DNA of 64,000 nucleotides, from NCBI RefSeq assembly GCF_023822005.2, contig NZ_CP098806.1, positions 3,720,001 through 3,784,000 on the forward strand, given 5' to 3'. Under the pieces are notes generated by a model. It searched no databases. It saw nothing but the letters and a program-made list of their open reading frames with translations, and had not been told where the DNA came from. Source of the DNA: Dyadobacter fanqingshengii (lineage in GTDB: Bacteria > Bacteroidota > Bacteroidia > Cytophagales > Spirosomataceae). Shown here piece after piece: positions 18,376 to 27,438 of this stretch (positions are counted from its first letter, which is position 1; each line of letters opens with the position of its first letter). Made by a program: the position numbers and the translations under genes.

Positions 18376-19437
18376 ATGCCTGAACAACATACCCGCCGCG
18401 ACTTTGCAAAACTAACAGCGCTTACCGCTGCTGCCATAACATTTAAGCCCTTTTACATTCTTCATGCGAAGCCAAAGGTAGATGGCGAAGTAATCGGCCA
18501 TGGATCTTACAAGTACAAGGTCCATCAGGGCTGGGGTAACCTGGATGCAGCCAAGTTTCCTGTCAACAACTGCCACGAAATGGTGCAGGACAGCAAGGGA
18601 AGGCTGATCATGGTGGGCGATGAAATCAAAAACAACATTCTCATTTACGACAGGTCGGGCAAATTGCTGGAAACCTGGGGTCACGAATTTCCCGGCGGGC
18701 ATGGTCTGACGCTCTGGAATGCGAATGGCGAGGAATTCCTCTTTATCAGTGACCCTAACATTGGAAAAGTATTTAAAACTGACTTGAAAGGTAAAATTTT
18801 GCTCACCATCGAGCACCCTTCCAAAGTTGGGGCTTATAAAGAAGCCGATCCGTTCAAGCCAACGGAAACCGCCATTGGACCGGATGGAACAATCTACGTT
18901 GCGGATGGCTACGGCTCTCAGTGGATTTTGAGATACAACCAGAAAGGAGAATTCATTGATAAATTCGGTGGTTCGGGAGATGGAGACGCACAGTTTTCAA
19001 CAGCACACGGCATAGCCATCGATTACCGCGACAAGGCCAATCCAACATTGATAGTAACATCCCGCGCACACAACGCCTTCAAAAAATTCACATTAGACGG
19101 GAAATATCTGAGCACATTATTCCTTCCGGGAGCCTTTGTTTGTCGCCCTGTGTTCCATGGCGATACACTTTTTGCAGGGGTTTGCTGGTCGAGGCTGCGT
19201 TATCTCAACCAAACGCCGAACTCCGGTTTTGTGACCATTATTGATAAAAACAACAAGGTAATCTCGAATCCGGGCGGCACAAAGCCCGTTTACGAAAACG
19301 GCGAATTGCAGTTAATGTTACAGGAAAAACCCATTTTCATGCATTGCCACGATGTTTGCGTGGACAATGACGAGAACATTTATGTATGCCAGTGGAATGC
19401 CAAGAAAACGTATCCGGTAAAGCTGGAAAGAGTTTAA
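18376..19437 (+). CDS. Tat-exported NHL-repeat (six-bladed propeller) protein
   Basis: This 353-residue protein has an N-terminal Tat signal, TRRDFAKLTALTAAA, so it is exported folded. The mature part carries repeated NHL-like strands (KNNILIYDRSGKLLETWG, GTIYVADGYGSQWILRYNQKGEFIDKFGG, ENIYVCQWNAKKTYPVKLERV) forming a six-bladed beta-propeller. Bacterial relatives are often annotated as 6-bladed propellers or peptidyl-alpha-hydroxyglycine alpha-amidating lyase-like. Conserved His and Cys residues (HGLTLW, AHGIAID, MHCHDVCVD) could bind metal. Activity is unproven. It is convergent with the membrane-protein gene that follows. Confidence 0.8.
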   Translation: MPEQHTRRDFAKLTALTAAAITFKPFYILHAKPKVDGEVIGHGSYKYKVHQGWGNLDAAKFPVNNCHEMVQDSKGRLIMVGDEIKNNILIYDRSGKLLETWGHEFPGGHGLTLWNANGEEFLFISDPNIGKVFKTDLKGKILLTIEHPSKVGAYKEADPFKPTETAIGPDGTIYVADGYGSQWILRYNQKGEFIDKFGGSGDGDAQFSTAHGIAIDYRDKANPTLIVTSRAHNAFKKFTLDGKYLSTLFLPGAFVCRPVFHGDTLFAGVCWSRLRYLNQTPNSGFVTIIDKNNKVISNPGGTKPVYENGELQLMLQEKPIFMHCHDVCVDNDENIYVCQWNAKKTYPVKLERV

Positions 19438-19463
19438 AAGAATCCTCAGGCTGGTTCGCTTCC

Positions 19464-20222
19464 TCAGCGGATCAGCTTGATTGTAATTCCATTGACAACC
19501 ATTGTCCCGATGGTTAAGATCCCGTAAGCCGCTCCAATGGACATTTGCGGCACGAGCATCGCAACACCAACCAGGAAAGCCACAAATCCATATCCCGCCA
19601 AAAGCAACCCATAAAGAATCCGCACCGCCGCGTCAGAGCCTTGCTGCGAATGCGTGAAAACAGCCAATGTTGACGTCATAATAGGAAAAGGCGTCAGGAT
19701 TCCGCTCCAAGTCGGGCCGAGATAATCGGCAGCCTGCGTCAATAACACCACAAAAAACGTCGCAACGAGCATGCGCAGAGGAATGTCATACACCGGCTGC
19801 TTTCTGGATTCAGCCTTCCCTTTTGGTTTTGGAAAGAAATATAAAACCGCCGTTAGCACAACGAGATTCAGCAAAACCGCGGAAACCAGAGAAATGGTGT
19901 TTCCCAAAGACAAAACCGCAACGATAAAAAAGACCACATAACTGATCAAAACGGTGGGTAACCATGAAAGGCGCGATGAAACGATGGAGTAAACCAATGC
20001 AAAAAGCATTGTTCCGACCGAGCCTAATAACGCAGAAGTAATTGTGGACGCCGCGAATAATGGCCCGTGTTCCAGTGCGATAAAAAATGAGATCGGTCCG
20101 GCGACCCAGGGAAATCCGCCGATCCAGCCTCCCAGCCCTTCCCCCCATTTTCTCACAGCAAGTGTCACTCCGGCGATGAGCGGGGGCATAAGCAATATTT
20201 TAGCAAGAAGCAGATCAGACAA
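19464..20222 (-). CDS. Polytopic membrane protein of unknown function
   Basis: This 252-residue protein is almost entirely hydrophobic, with about eight predicted membrane helices and one basic cytoplasmic loop (FPKPKGKAESRKQ near 130-142). A glycine/tryptophan-rich opening (KWGEGLGGWIGGFPWVAGPISFF) is its most distinctive segment. I do not recognise the family with confidence. It is convergent with the NHL gene and divergent from the TonB receptor gene, whose operator region is 75 bp beyond its start. Confidence 0.75.
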   Translation of the reverse strand: MSDLLLAKILLMPPLIAGVTLAVRKWGEGLGGWIGGFPWVAGPISFFIALEHGPLFAASTITSALLGSVGTMLFALVYSIVSSRLSWLPTVLISYVVFFIVAVLSLGNTISLVSAVLLNLVVLTAVLYFFPKPKGKAESRKQPVYDIPLRMLVATFFVVLLTQAADYLGPTWSGILTPFPIMTSTLAVFTHSQQGSDAAVRILYGLLLAGYGFVAFLVGVAMLVPQMSIGAAYGILTIGTMVVNGITIKLIR

Positions 20223-20305
20223 AGCAGCAGGCGTAAATTGTAATTACAAATTTACATTTCAGCCATTAAATCGCTGTTAAAATCCTGAAATTGTTCCTGC
20301 TTTTA

Positions 20306-20337
20306 TTTGCAACACAGTTGCAGATAGTATACTTTTG
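20306..20337 (+). promoter_or_regulatory. Promoter with overlapping Zur-type operator for the TonB receptor
   Basis: The palindrome TGCAAC-ACA-GTTGCA (20308-20322) overlaps the -33 element TTTG (20306-20309). Twenty bp on is TACTTTTG (20330-20337), a perfect TAnnTTTG -7 box. The same palindrome-plus-promoter arrangement precedes the MerC-like gene at 23857-23897. Binding there would block RNA polymerase. The cognate regulator is inferred to be the Fur-family protein at 23312-23731. A second inverted repeat GTAACA-N6-TGTTAC lies at 20345-20362. Confidence 0.7.
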
Positions 20338-20396
20338 CAACATTGTAACACCTTAATGTTACGCAAACCTCTGTTATCAGGCATATCGTGCTGGCA

Positions 20397-22718
20397 ATGA
20401 ACCGGATTGTTTTCAGTTTTCTTATTGTAATTACTTCCTTTACCGCACGTGCCCAAACGACGGATTGCGCTTGTTTTGTGAAGGGAGTGGTTAAAGATCA
20501 GCACACCGGACAGCCGATCGTAGGCGCAACCGTTTTGATAGTTGGTCAGAACAGCGGCGTTTTTACAGATGAAAACGGACGTTATGAGCTGCGCAATCTC
20601 TGCCCCGGCGCTTATACATTGGAATGCAGGATCATTGGTTATAACCCTTTTCGCGAAAAGCTGGACTTAACGGCAGGGCATGAAGAAAACTTCAATCTGC
20701 TGGAACAGGAAGTACATTTAAAAGATGTGGAAATAACCGCGCACAGGACCGACGCGCCAAGTTCTCAGCCATTGTCGACCATTAGCGGCAGCGATCTTGA
20801 AAAAACCCGTGGACAAAATCTGGCCGAAAGTTTGAAAGGATTTACAGGCGTAACGTCTCTACAAACCGGCTCATCGATCTCCAAACCCGTTATTCACGGC
20901 CTGCATAGCAATAGAATTCTCATTATGAACAATGGCGTGCGCCAGGAGGGCCAGCAGTGGGGATCCGAACACGCACCCGAAATTGACCCTTTTATAGCAA
21001 CAAGATTATCTGTCGTGAAAGGCGCGGCTGGCGTGCGTTATGGCTCCGATGCGATCGGTGGCGTTATTCTCGTGGAGCCGGAAGAGCTTCCTTTTGATAA
21101 GTCATTAAGCGGCGAATTGAATGCGGTGGGTTTTACCAATGGCAGACAAGGCGTTTTGTCGGGCACTCTGCAAGGCGGCATTAAGGGTTTCAAAGGTTTT
21201 GGATGGAGAGCGCAGGGAACGATGAAAAGAGGCGGAAACATCAGAACACCGGGTTATTTCCTGGATAATACGGGAATCAGTGAAAAGAATTTTTCGCTTG
21301 CAGCAGGTTACAGGAATAAGGGTTTAGGAATTGATGTCTTTTACAGTCGTTTCGATACCAAAATCGGCATATTTTCCGGTTCACACATTGGCAGCGTAAC
21401 GGATCTGTTGAATGTGATTGAAAATGGTGAGCCGTTCGTGAAATCGGGGTTCAGTTATGACATTGCCCGGCCGAATCAGAATGTGAGCCATGAGCTCATG
21501 AAGGCCGAAACACATTATCATTTTCAAAATGGCAACCGTTTTCAATGGACCATTGCGCGGCAATTGAATGACCGGAATGAGTTTGATTTACATCGGCCCA
21601 GAAACGATTCCATAGCGGCCCTGAACCATCCCGAACTGACTTTTAAGCTCACAACATTAACCAACGATGTGATCTGGGACCATAAGCCTATTGCCGGAAA
21701 ACTGGCTGGCCAGCTTGGAATCAGCACATTATACCAATATAACTTAATGGACGGCCGGCCGCTGATCCCGAACTTTAACCAATTTAATATTGGATTTTTC
21801 TGGATGGAGCGCTATGTAAAGAATGGTTGGGAGCTGGAAGCGGGCGTGCGTTACGATTACCGCACATTAACGTCTTTCAGGATTGTGAACCGGGAAAAAG
21901 TGTCCCAGGATTTCAAATTTTCCAACTTTTCAGGGACGTTGGGTGCAACCAGAAATTTCTCGGAAAGATTTTCCGCGAGGCTGAATTTCGGAACGGCATG
22001 GCGTGCACCTAATGTAAGCGAACTGTTTAGCGACGGCGTGCATCATGGCGCTGCGGCTTTTGAAAAAGGCGATGCAACTTTACAGCCCGAAAAGGCGCTT
22101 AACACCATTGCCAGCCTCAAATATGCCAGCCCGAGGTTTACTGCCGAGCTAGGCGGTTACTATAACATGATCTCGGATTTTATCTATCTCAAACCACAAC
22201 CTGAACCTATATTGACCGTCCGCGGCGCATTTCCTTATTTTAAATACACGCAAACGGACGCGACTTTTAAGGGAATTGATCTTTCTGCAAGTTGGGAAAT
22301 TGTCAAATACACAACAGTTTCGAGCAAGCTGAGTTATCTGCGCGTGTATGACCAGCGGAATGACAATTATCTGGTTATGATCCCTTCCAACCGGATCGAC
22401 AATCAGATCAAATATGAATTGCCGGAGGACGCTAAGTGGCATAAGGCCTATTTCTCAATTGGCAATCTGTTCGTAGCACAGCAAAAGCGTGTGCCGCCGG
22501 CGAGTGATTTTCTGGCGCCGCCCAAAGCCTATTCGCTGTGGAATGTGCAAGCGGGGTCGACATTCAATCTTTCCGAAAAACAACAGCTGGAAGTGGGCAT
22601 CGCTGTCCAAAATCTATTCAATGTTGCCTATCGCGATTACCTGAACCGCTTTCGCTATTATGCCGATGATATGGGCCGCAATATTTCGCTGCGCCTGAAA
22701 TGGAAGTTTGGCGCTTAA
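20397..22718 (+). CDS. TonB-dependent outer-membrane receptor (putative zinc/metal uptake)
   Basis: This receptor of about 773 residues should import a ligand through the outer membrane using TonB energy. I chose ATG 20397; a GTG at 20388 would add three residues. Order: signal peptide ending at ARAQ, carboxypeptidase-regulatory-like beta domain (VKGVVKDQHTGQPIVGATVLI), TonB-box region near KDVEITAHR, plug domain (GTSLQT..HGLHSNRILIMNNGVRQEG, SVVKGAAGVRYGSDAIGGVI), then a 22-strand-type barrel ending in the aromatic strand ISLRLKWKFGA. Context (Zur-like regulator, MerC-like protein, shared palindromic operator) points to zinc, in the manner of ZnuD. That specificity is inferred, not read from the receptor. 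Confidence 0.9.
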   Translation: MNRIVFSFLIVITSFTARAQTTDCACFVKGVVKDQHTGQPIVGATVLIVGQNSGVFTDENGRYELRNLCPGAYTLECRIIGYNPFREKLDLTAGHEENFNLLEQEVHLKDVEITAHRTDAPSSQPLSTISGSDLEKTRGQNLAESLKGFTGVTSLQTGSSISKPVIHGLHSNRILIMNNGVRQEGQQWGSEHAPEIDPFIATRLSVVKGAAGVRYGSDAIGGVILVEPEELPFDKSLSGELNAVGFTNGRQGVLSGTLQGGIKGFKGFGWRAQGTMKRGGNIRTPGYFLDNTGISEKNFSLAAGYRNKGLGIDVFYSRFDTKIGIFSGSHIGSVTDLLNVIENGEPFVKSGFSYDIARPNQNVSHELMKAETHYHFQNGNRFQWTIARQLNDRNEFDLHRPRNDSIAALNHPELTFKLTTLTNDVIWDHKPIAGKLAGQLGISTLYQYNLMDGRPLIPNFNQFNIGFFWMERYVKNGWELEAGVRYDYRTLTSFRIVNREKVSQDFKFSNFSGTLGATRNFSERFSARLNFGTAWRAPNVSELFSDGVHHGAAAFEKGDATLQPEKALNTIASLKYASPRFTAELGGYYNMISDFIYLKPQPEPILTVRGAFPYFKYTQTDATFKGIDLSASWEIVKYTTVSSKLSYLRVYDQRNDNYLVMIPSNRIDNQIKYELPEDAKWHKAYFSIGNLFVAQQKRVPPASDFLAPPKAYSLWNVQAGSTFNLSEKQQLEVGIAVQNLFNVAYRDYLNRFRYYADDMGRNISLRLKWKFGA

Positions 22719-22754
22719 AATGATTTTTTACTCAATTACATAAATCCGTTAAAT

Positions 22755-23309
22755 ATGAAAATGACCCGCAGAATTTCCTGGACGTTACTTTTGGCTGTGG
22801 CCATGTCTTTTACGCAATGTAAAGACGCGGGAGATGATGTCCAGATCGATGATGAAAATGAATTGATCACTTCTGTAACATTGAAATTTACCGAGGAAGG
22901 CACGACTAACACAACCTCATTTTCTTACAAAGATGCCGACGGAGATGGTGGAAATGCGCCTACTCGGTTTGACACCATCGCATTGAAGCCCAATAAAACC
23001 TACACATTGGCGATCGAGTTGCTGGACGAAAGCAAAACGCCTGCCAGTAACATTACGGAAGAAGTTGCAGAGGAATCGGACGAGCATTTATTTGTTTACA
23101 CCCCTACGCCATCCACATTGCTGACTTATACTTACGGGGATAAGGACATTAACAATTACGTGATCGGATTGACGGGCAAAGCAGTTACAACTGCGGTGGG
23201 AACGGGGAAACTGAGGGTGCAGCTGCGTCATCAGCCGGAATCAAAAAATGGCACGCCAAGCCCTGGCAGCGACGATGTAAGTCTGGAATTTACTTTAAAA
23301 GTGCAGTAA
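22755..23309 (+). CDS. Secreted lipoprotein, partner of the TonB receptor
   Basis: This 184-residue protein has a lipoprotein signal ending in the lipobox SFTQC. A beta-rich domain follows, containing DADGDGGNAP and an acidic central stretch (EEVAEESDEHLF). It begins 36 bp after the TonB receptor gene, so it is very likely co-transcribed. Similar small lipoproteins accompany metal-type TonB receptors in Bacteroidota, where they may present or sense the ligand. No enzymatic motif is visible. It converges with the Zur-like gene, with only 2 bp between stops. Confidence 0.75.
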   Translation: MKMTRRISWTLLLAVAMSFTQCKDAGDDVQIDDENELITSVTLKFTEEGTTNTTSFSYKDADGDGGNAPTRFDTIALKPNKTYTLAIELLDESKTPASNITEEVAEESDEHLFVYTPTPSTLLTYTYGDKDINNYVIGLTGKAVTTAVGTGKLRVQLRHQPESKNGTPSPGSDDVSLEFTLKVQ

Positions 23310-23311
23310 AA

Positions 23312-23731
23312 TTAATTGCACTTGGGGCAAACTCCCTGGATCAGCAAATTGAAGTTTTCAGGCTGATAACCCTTTGGCAGTTGAACGGCAGGAATGTGCA
23401 GATTCTCAAGACAATTGGTTTCTCCACATTCACTGCATTTGAAATGAATATGGTCGTGGTGATGCTTTTCTTCTGAGCAGTTGTGCGAGCATAATGCGTA
23501 GCGCAAGCCTTCGTCGTCCAGCACTTTATGAATGATGCCTTTTTCAAGAAAGGTTTTTAACGTGCGGTAAATGGTTACGCGGTCGTAATTTTCGCCCAGC
23601 GCTCCTTCCAGATCACCGTGGGATAATGCATTTTTTTTACTGATAAATGTCGAAAGCACATCTTCACGGCATGTGGTTGTTCTCAGGTGATGCCCTTTCA
23701 ATGTTTCTCTTAACTGATCCATTGTTTCCAA
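23312..23731 (-). CDS. Fur-family regulator, Zur-like
   Basis: This 139-residue winged-helix repressor has the recognition helix region YDRVTIYRTLKTFLEKG. A His-rich metal site (KHHHDHIHFKC) and two zinc-knuckle pairs, CSEC and CPKC, are present; the latter forms the extreme C terminus. Its position between a TonB receptor operon and a MerC-like gene, both with the TGCAAC-N3-GTTGCA palindrome, suggests zinc sensing (Zur). It differs clearly from the other Fur-family gene at 8798-9298, which has longer and differently spaced cysteines. Its own promoter must lie in 23732-23916, beside the palindrome at 23857, so autoregulation is plausible. Confidence 0.85.
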   Translation of the reverse strand: METMDQLRETLKGHHLRTTTCREDVLSTFISKKNALSHGDLEGALGENYDRVTIYRTLKTFLEKGIIHKVLDDEGLRYALCSHNCSEEKHHHDHIHFKCSECGETNCLENLHIPAVQLPKGYQPENFNLLIQGVCPKCN

Positions 23732-23856
23732 TAGTTGATATTTTTTCTATTCTTTTTATAAAACCCTTCCCTTCAAAGTTAAGTTCTAATGCCGTCAATT
23801 TCAAAGTCTATTTGGTCAACACGTAAAAGGAAGCACACCGGGGTGAAAAATAATTG

Positions 23857-23897
23857 TGCAACTTTGTTGCAACTGATTAAGGTTAGGTTTATTTTTG
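23857..23897 (+). promoter_or_regulatory. Promoter with Zur-type operator for the MerC-like gene
   Basis: The palindrome TGCAAC-TTT-GTTGCA (23857-23871) contains TTG (23867-23869) of a -33 element. Twenty bp later is TATTTTTG (23890-23897), a perfect -7 box. The predicted leader before ATG 23917 is only about 12 nt. The identical half-sites recur at 20308-20322. Confidence 0.7.
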
Positions 23898-23916
23898 CAA
23901 CATTATTGTATAAAGG

Positions 23917-24309
23917 ATGAAAGCGGAACACTCACATAGCAAAGCAGATTATATCGGAATCCTGGGTTCTGTGTTATGCATTGTGCATTGCCTGCTCATG
24001 CCAGCATTGGCATTTGGCACTACCCTGGGCTCGCATCACGAACATGCAGGATTGGTTTCACTTGATTATCTTTTTATAGTAATCAACGGGATTGCCGTGT
24101 TTTACGCAACCAAGAACCATAAATCGTTGGTAGTAAGGACTATTTTGTGGGGGGCACTAGCATTGTTCTCTGTTTCCCTGATCTTTGAAGCAGCGCATCC
24201 GATTTTCACCTGGTTGGGCTATATTGGCTCCGGTTTGCTGATCATCGGGCATTTGGTCAATCTGTACATTTGCCAGATCGCACCGAAGATGAAGTGGAAA
24301 GTTTCCTGA
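23917..24309 (+). CDS. MerC-domain small membrane protein
   Basis: This 130-residue inner-membrane protein has four predicted helices. The first carries the MerC-type vicinal-Cys motif CIVHCLLMPALAFG near residues 22-35. MerC in mercury operons moves Hg(II). In Bacteroidota this family commonly sits next to a Fur/Zur-type regulator, and no other mer gene is present here. A role in zinc handling is therefore more likely than mercury resistance. His residues at both ends (EHSHSK, SHHEHAG) support metal contact. Confidence 0.82.
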   Translation: MKAEHSHSKADYIGILGSVLCIVHCLLMPALAFGTTLGSHHEHAGLVSLDYLFIVINGIAVFYATKNHKSLVVRTILWGALALFSVSLIFEAAHPIFTWLGYIGSGLLIIGHLVNLYICQIAPKMKWKVS

Positions 24310-24311
24310 TT

Positions 24312-25562
24312 TTACTTGTCGTATTCTACTTCAAACCGACTTAAATCCGGCCTATTCGGCCTTTTTCGGCTCAATTCGTATTCAAAAATGGTCTTGCCTA
24401 AATCGGCCATAAACGGAAAGCCAACCGTTTCATAATCATATTTATTGTCGTTAAAGATCTCGTCTTCATTACAATAAATAACCGCCGTCAGCATAAATTC
24501 AATTCCCTTTTCAAAATCGGCGATGTAGGCATTGTCCAGAAGAAAACCGTAAGCATCCCCAACCTTATTAAAAAGGCGAATGTGCCTTGGTAACCGCGTT
24601 TTAGTGGCGCCAAAAAGCAGGAATTTGGCATATCCATCATAGTAATCGTCCGTGTAATGTTCAGGAAAACTCGTTTCGACCGGAAATTGAGACATATACT
24701 GATACATAAACCGATAATCCTCCGGGGTAAGATTAAAGCGCTGGCTTGCAGGCATTTGATCTGGAAAAAACAATGTTTTCAGCAACCGGTGCTGGTCTTC
24801 CAGTGCAAAGTAATTTTTGCTCGAAAAATCAAAAGGTTCATTGACCAGTTCATCCCCTTTCATATAACCCTTACCTTTTAGAATAGGCTCCGGCGATTTC
24901 AGCTCTTTTGCCGCATACTTCGCAGGTTGTTCTAAAATCACTTTCCCGTCTTTCTCAAACCGGATTGGATTGGTATATCGGTTATTTTCAGGTCCTAAGG
25001 GTGATTCCAGCCTGTGCGTGATCCTCACATTCGTAAAGCCTTTTTTGTGCAGGGAATCATTGAATTCTTCCTGCCCTATAAACTCGTATAACCTGTTAAA
25101 TGCATCGTTATCACTCACCAGCAGGATCTTTTTAGCATAATGTGCTACGGAAGGAAGGCCGGCTTCTGCTGTGGAATCTGATTTTACTGAGGTTTGCTCA
25201 GGCCTGTCTGCGCCAGTAAACATTGGCGTGTTCTTGTCGATGCCCAGCTTATTCAGTTTTTCAAATGCCAGTGCAACGGCGGGAAGCTTTACGGTGCTTG
25301 CGGGGTAAAAATATTGCGCATTGTTGACATGATAGCGGTGAGTTGTAAAATGCGGCTCGTTCTTGCGGTTTCTGTCAATCTTCGTATACAGAATCTGGAT
25401 CTGATATTTGTCGGGGTTTTTGAGGATTTCGGCGAACCTTTCCGGGTGCTTTTTTAGTAGTTTTTCAATAAAATGATCGGCCTGAAATTGTGCTGAAGAA
25501 GGCAATGCAACCAATGATAAAAGCAAGTGTAGCAACAATTTATAACCTCTAAACAAAATCAT
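24312..25562 (-). CDS. Periplasmic serine hydrolase, class A beta-lactamase-like
   Basis: This 416-residue exported protein has a signal peptide ending near residue 24 (LPSSAQ). The serine-hydrolase signatures S89-T-V-K92 in YPASTVKLPA and S150-D-N152 in LLVSDNDAFN match the SxxK and SDN boxes of class A beta-lactamases. A clear KTG box is absent; FNKVGDAYGFL may correspond, so beta-lactamase activity is doubtful. The length exceeds that of true class A enzymes by over 100 residues. A peptidase or esterase acting on cell-wall or peptide substrates is possible. Confidence 0.8.
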   Translation of the reverse strand: MILFRGYKLLLHLLLSLVALPSSAQFQADHFIEKLLKKHPERFAEILKNPDKYQIQILYTKIDRNRKNEPHFTTHRYHVNNAQYFYPASTVKLPAVALAFEKLNKLGIDKNTPMFTGADRPEQTSVKSDSTAEAGLPSVAHYAKKILLVSDNDAFNRLYEFIGQEEFNDSLHKKGFTNVRITHRLESPLGPENNRYTNPIRFEKDGKVILEQPAKYAAKELKSPEPILKGKGYMKGDELVNEPFDFSSKNYFALEDQHRLLKTLFFPDQMPASQRFNLTPEDYRFMYQYMSQFPVETSFPEHYTDDYYDGYAKFLLFGATKTRLPRHIRLFNKVGDAYGFLLDNAYIADFEKGIEFMLTAVIYCNEDEIFNDNKYDYETVGFPFMADLGKTIFEYELSRKRPNRPDLSRFEVEYDK

Positions 25563-25677
25563 GGAAATCCCCGGGCACGTGTAAAACGAAGATACAATAT
25601 TTATTTTAAAGGGTTAACGGAATTATATTTTACTGATAACGGCCTTTACTTATTTGAATGTAAACAATGGCGAAATA

Positions 25678-27396
25678 ATGGAAGAAAATAAATTGCGCAG
25701 CCGCGGCTGGTTCGGGAAGTCGGGCAAGGATGGATTTATATACAGGGCCTGGATGAAAAACCAAGGCTATCCTGCAGATGAGTTTGAAGGACGACCTGTG
25801 ATCGGTATTTGCAATACATTTTCTGAATTAACGCCTTGTAATGGTCATTTTCGGGAGTTAGCGGAATCGGTTAAACGCGGTGTCTGGGAAGCTGGTGGCT
25901 TTCCGCTGGAATTCCCGGTCATGTCCCTGGGCGAAACATTGATGAAGCCCACAGCCATGCTTTTCCGTAATCTGGCGAGTATGGATGTGGAAGAGTCGAT
26001 CCGCGCAAACCCGGTTGACGGCGTTGTGCTGCTGTGTGGCTGCGACAAAACCACGCCATCGCTTGTCATGGGCGCTGCCAGCGTTGACATTCCCACCATC
26101 GTAGTCTCAGGCGGACCCATGCTGACCGGCCGTTACAGAGGCAAAAGCATTGGCACCAGCGATATCTGGCGTTTCAGTGAGCTGCACCGTAAAGGCGATC
26201 TCTCTCAGGACGAGTTTGCTACGGCCGAAGCTTGCATGTGCCGCAGCAACGGCCATTGCGCGGTGATGGGAACTGCCTCCACAATGGCCTGTATGGTCGA
26301 GTCGCTGGGCTTGACATTGCCTGAAAATGCGGCGATTCCAGCTGCGGATTCGCGGAGAAAAGTGCTCGCGCAACTGTCAGGACGCAGAATTGTACAGATG
26401 GTGCACGAAGATCTGCGCCTTTCTCAGATATTGACAAAAGAAGCTTTTGAGAACGCGATTATGCTGAATGCAGCAATTGGCGGCTCAACAAATTTTGTAA
26501 TACACCTTCTGGCCATTGCGGGAAGAATCGGCGTCGACCTTTCGCTGGATCATTTCAATGACCTTTGTGCAAAAGTCCCCTTACTGCTCAATTTGCAGCC
26601 TTCCGGTGGTTATTTCATGGAGGATTTCTATTATGCCGGCGGATTACCTGTCGTGATCAAGGAAATGCTCTCACTATTGCATCCGAATGTGATCACAGCC
26701 AATGGTAAAACAATGGCCGAAAATTGCAGCACAGCTGAATGCTTCGACCCGGAAGTGATCGGGACGCTGGCAGAGCCGGTTAAAGACCTTACCGGGCTGG
26801 CCGTTGTACGTGGTAACCTCTGCGTTAACGGAGCGGTTATCAAACCATCCGCATCATTAAAACCGGAACTGATGCAGCATCGCGGGCGGGCCATTGTGTT
26901 TGAAGATATTGATGATTACAAAGCGCGCCTGGACGATCCGGACCTGGATGTGGATGAAAACAGCGTTTTGGTCCTTAAAAACGTGGGACCTAAAGGTTAT
27001 CCGGGGATGCCGGAAGTTGGAAATATGTCCTTGCCAAAAAAATTACTGGCACAAGGCGTGATCGATATGGTTCGGATTTCCGATGGCCGTATGAGCGGAA
27101 CGGGATTTGGAACGGTTGTTTTGCATATTTCACCGGAAGCAGCTGTGGGTGGAACGCTCGCTTTGGTGAGGGACGGCGATTACATTGTACTCGACGTGGA
27201 AAACCGGAAACTCCACCTGGAAGTGTCTGATGAAGAGCTGGATGAGCGCAGCAAATCGTGGAAACCACTTAATTTGGGCTATAACAGGGGCTATGTAAAC
27301 CTGCATATCAACCATGTGATGCAAGCGCACGAGGGTGCAGATCTTGATTTTCTAAAAGGAAGATCAGGGGATAAAGTAACGAGAGATTCGCATTAA
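25678..27396 (+). CDS. IlvD/Edd-family sugar-acid dehydratase
   Basis: This enzyme of about 572 residues needs an Fe-S cluster; ligand cysteines are in CNTFSELTPCN, LLCGCDKTTPS and CMCRSNGHCAVMGTAST. I prefer ATG 25678 (MEENKLRSRGWFG); ATG 25654 in frame would add eight residues. The opening RSRGWFGKSGKDGFIYRAWMKNQG is characteristic of the pentonate/hexonate dehydratase branch (L-arabinonate, D-xylonate or galactonate) rather than branched-chain amino-acid IlvD. An SDR gene follows 42 bp later with no strong terminator; only a small GGCCG/CGGCC hairpin lies between. This suggests an oxidative, non-phosphorylating sugar pathway. The exact substrate is open. Confidence 0.85.
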   Translation: MEENKLRSRGWFGKSGKDGFIYRAWMKNQGYPADEFEGRPVIGICNTFSELTPCNGHFRELAESVKRGVWEAGGFPLEFPVMSLGETLMKPTAMLFRNLASMDVEESIRANPVDGVVLLCGCDKTTPSLVMGAASVDIPTIVVSGGPMLTGRYRGKSIGTSDIWRFSELHRKGDLSQDEFATAEACMCRSNGHCAVMGTASTMACMVESLGLTLPENAAIPAADSRRKVLAQLSGRRIVQMVHEDLRLSQILTKEAFENAIMLNAAIGGSTNFVIHLLAIAGRIGVDLSLDHFNDLCAKVPLLLNLQPSGGYFMEDFYYAGGLPVVIKEMLSLLHPNVITANGKTMAENCSTAECFDPEVIGTLAEPVKDLTGLAVVRGNLCVNGAVIKPSASLKPELMQHRGRAIVFEDIDDYKARLDDPDLDVDENSVLVLKNVGPKGYPGMPEVGNMSLPKKLLAQGVIDMVRISDGRMSGTGFGTVVLHISPEAAVGGTLALVRDGDYIVLDVENRKLHLEVSDEELDERSKSWKPLNLGYNRGYVNLHINHVMQAHEGADLDFLKGRSGDKVTRDSH

Positions 27397-27438
27397 AAAT
27401 GGGCCGTTTATCGGCCTGTTTGCCATAACAATATTATA

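Noticed and set aside
23917..24309. Mercury-resistance (mer) operon
   Set aside because: Only the MerC-like gene is present, with no merR, merA or merT, and its operator matches that of the TonB receptor.
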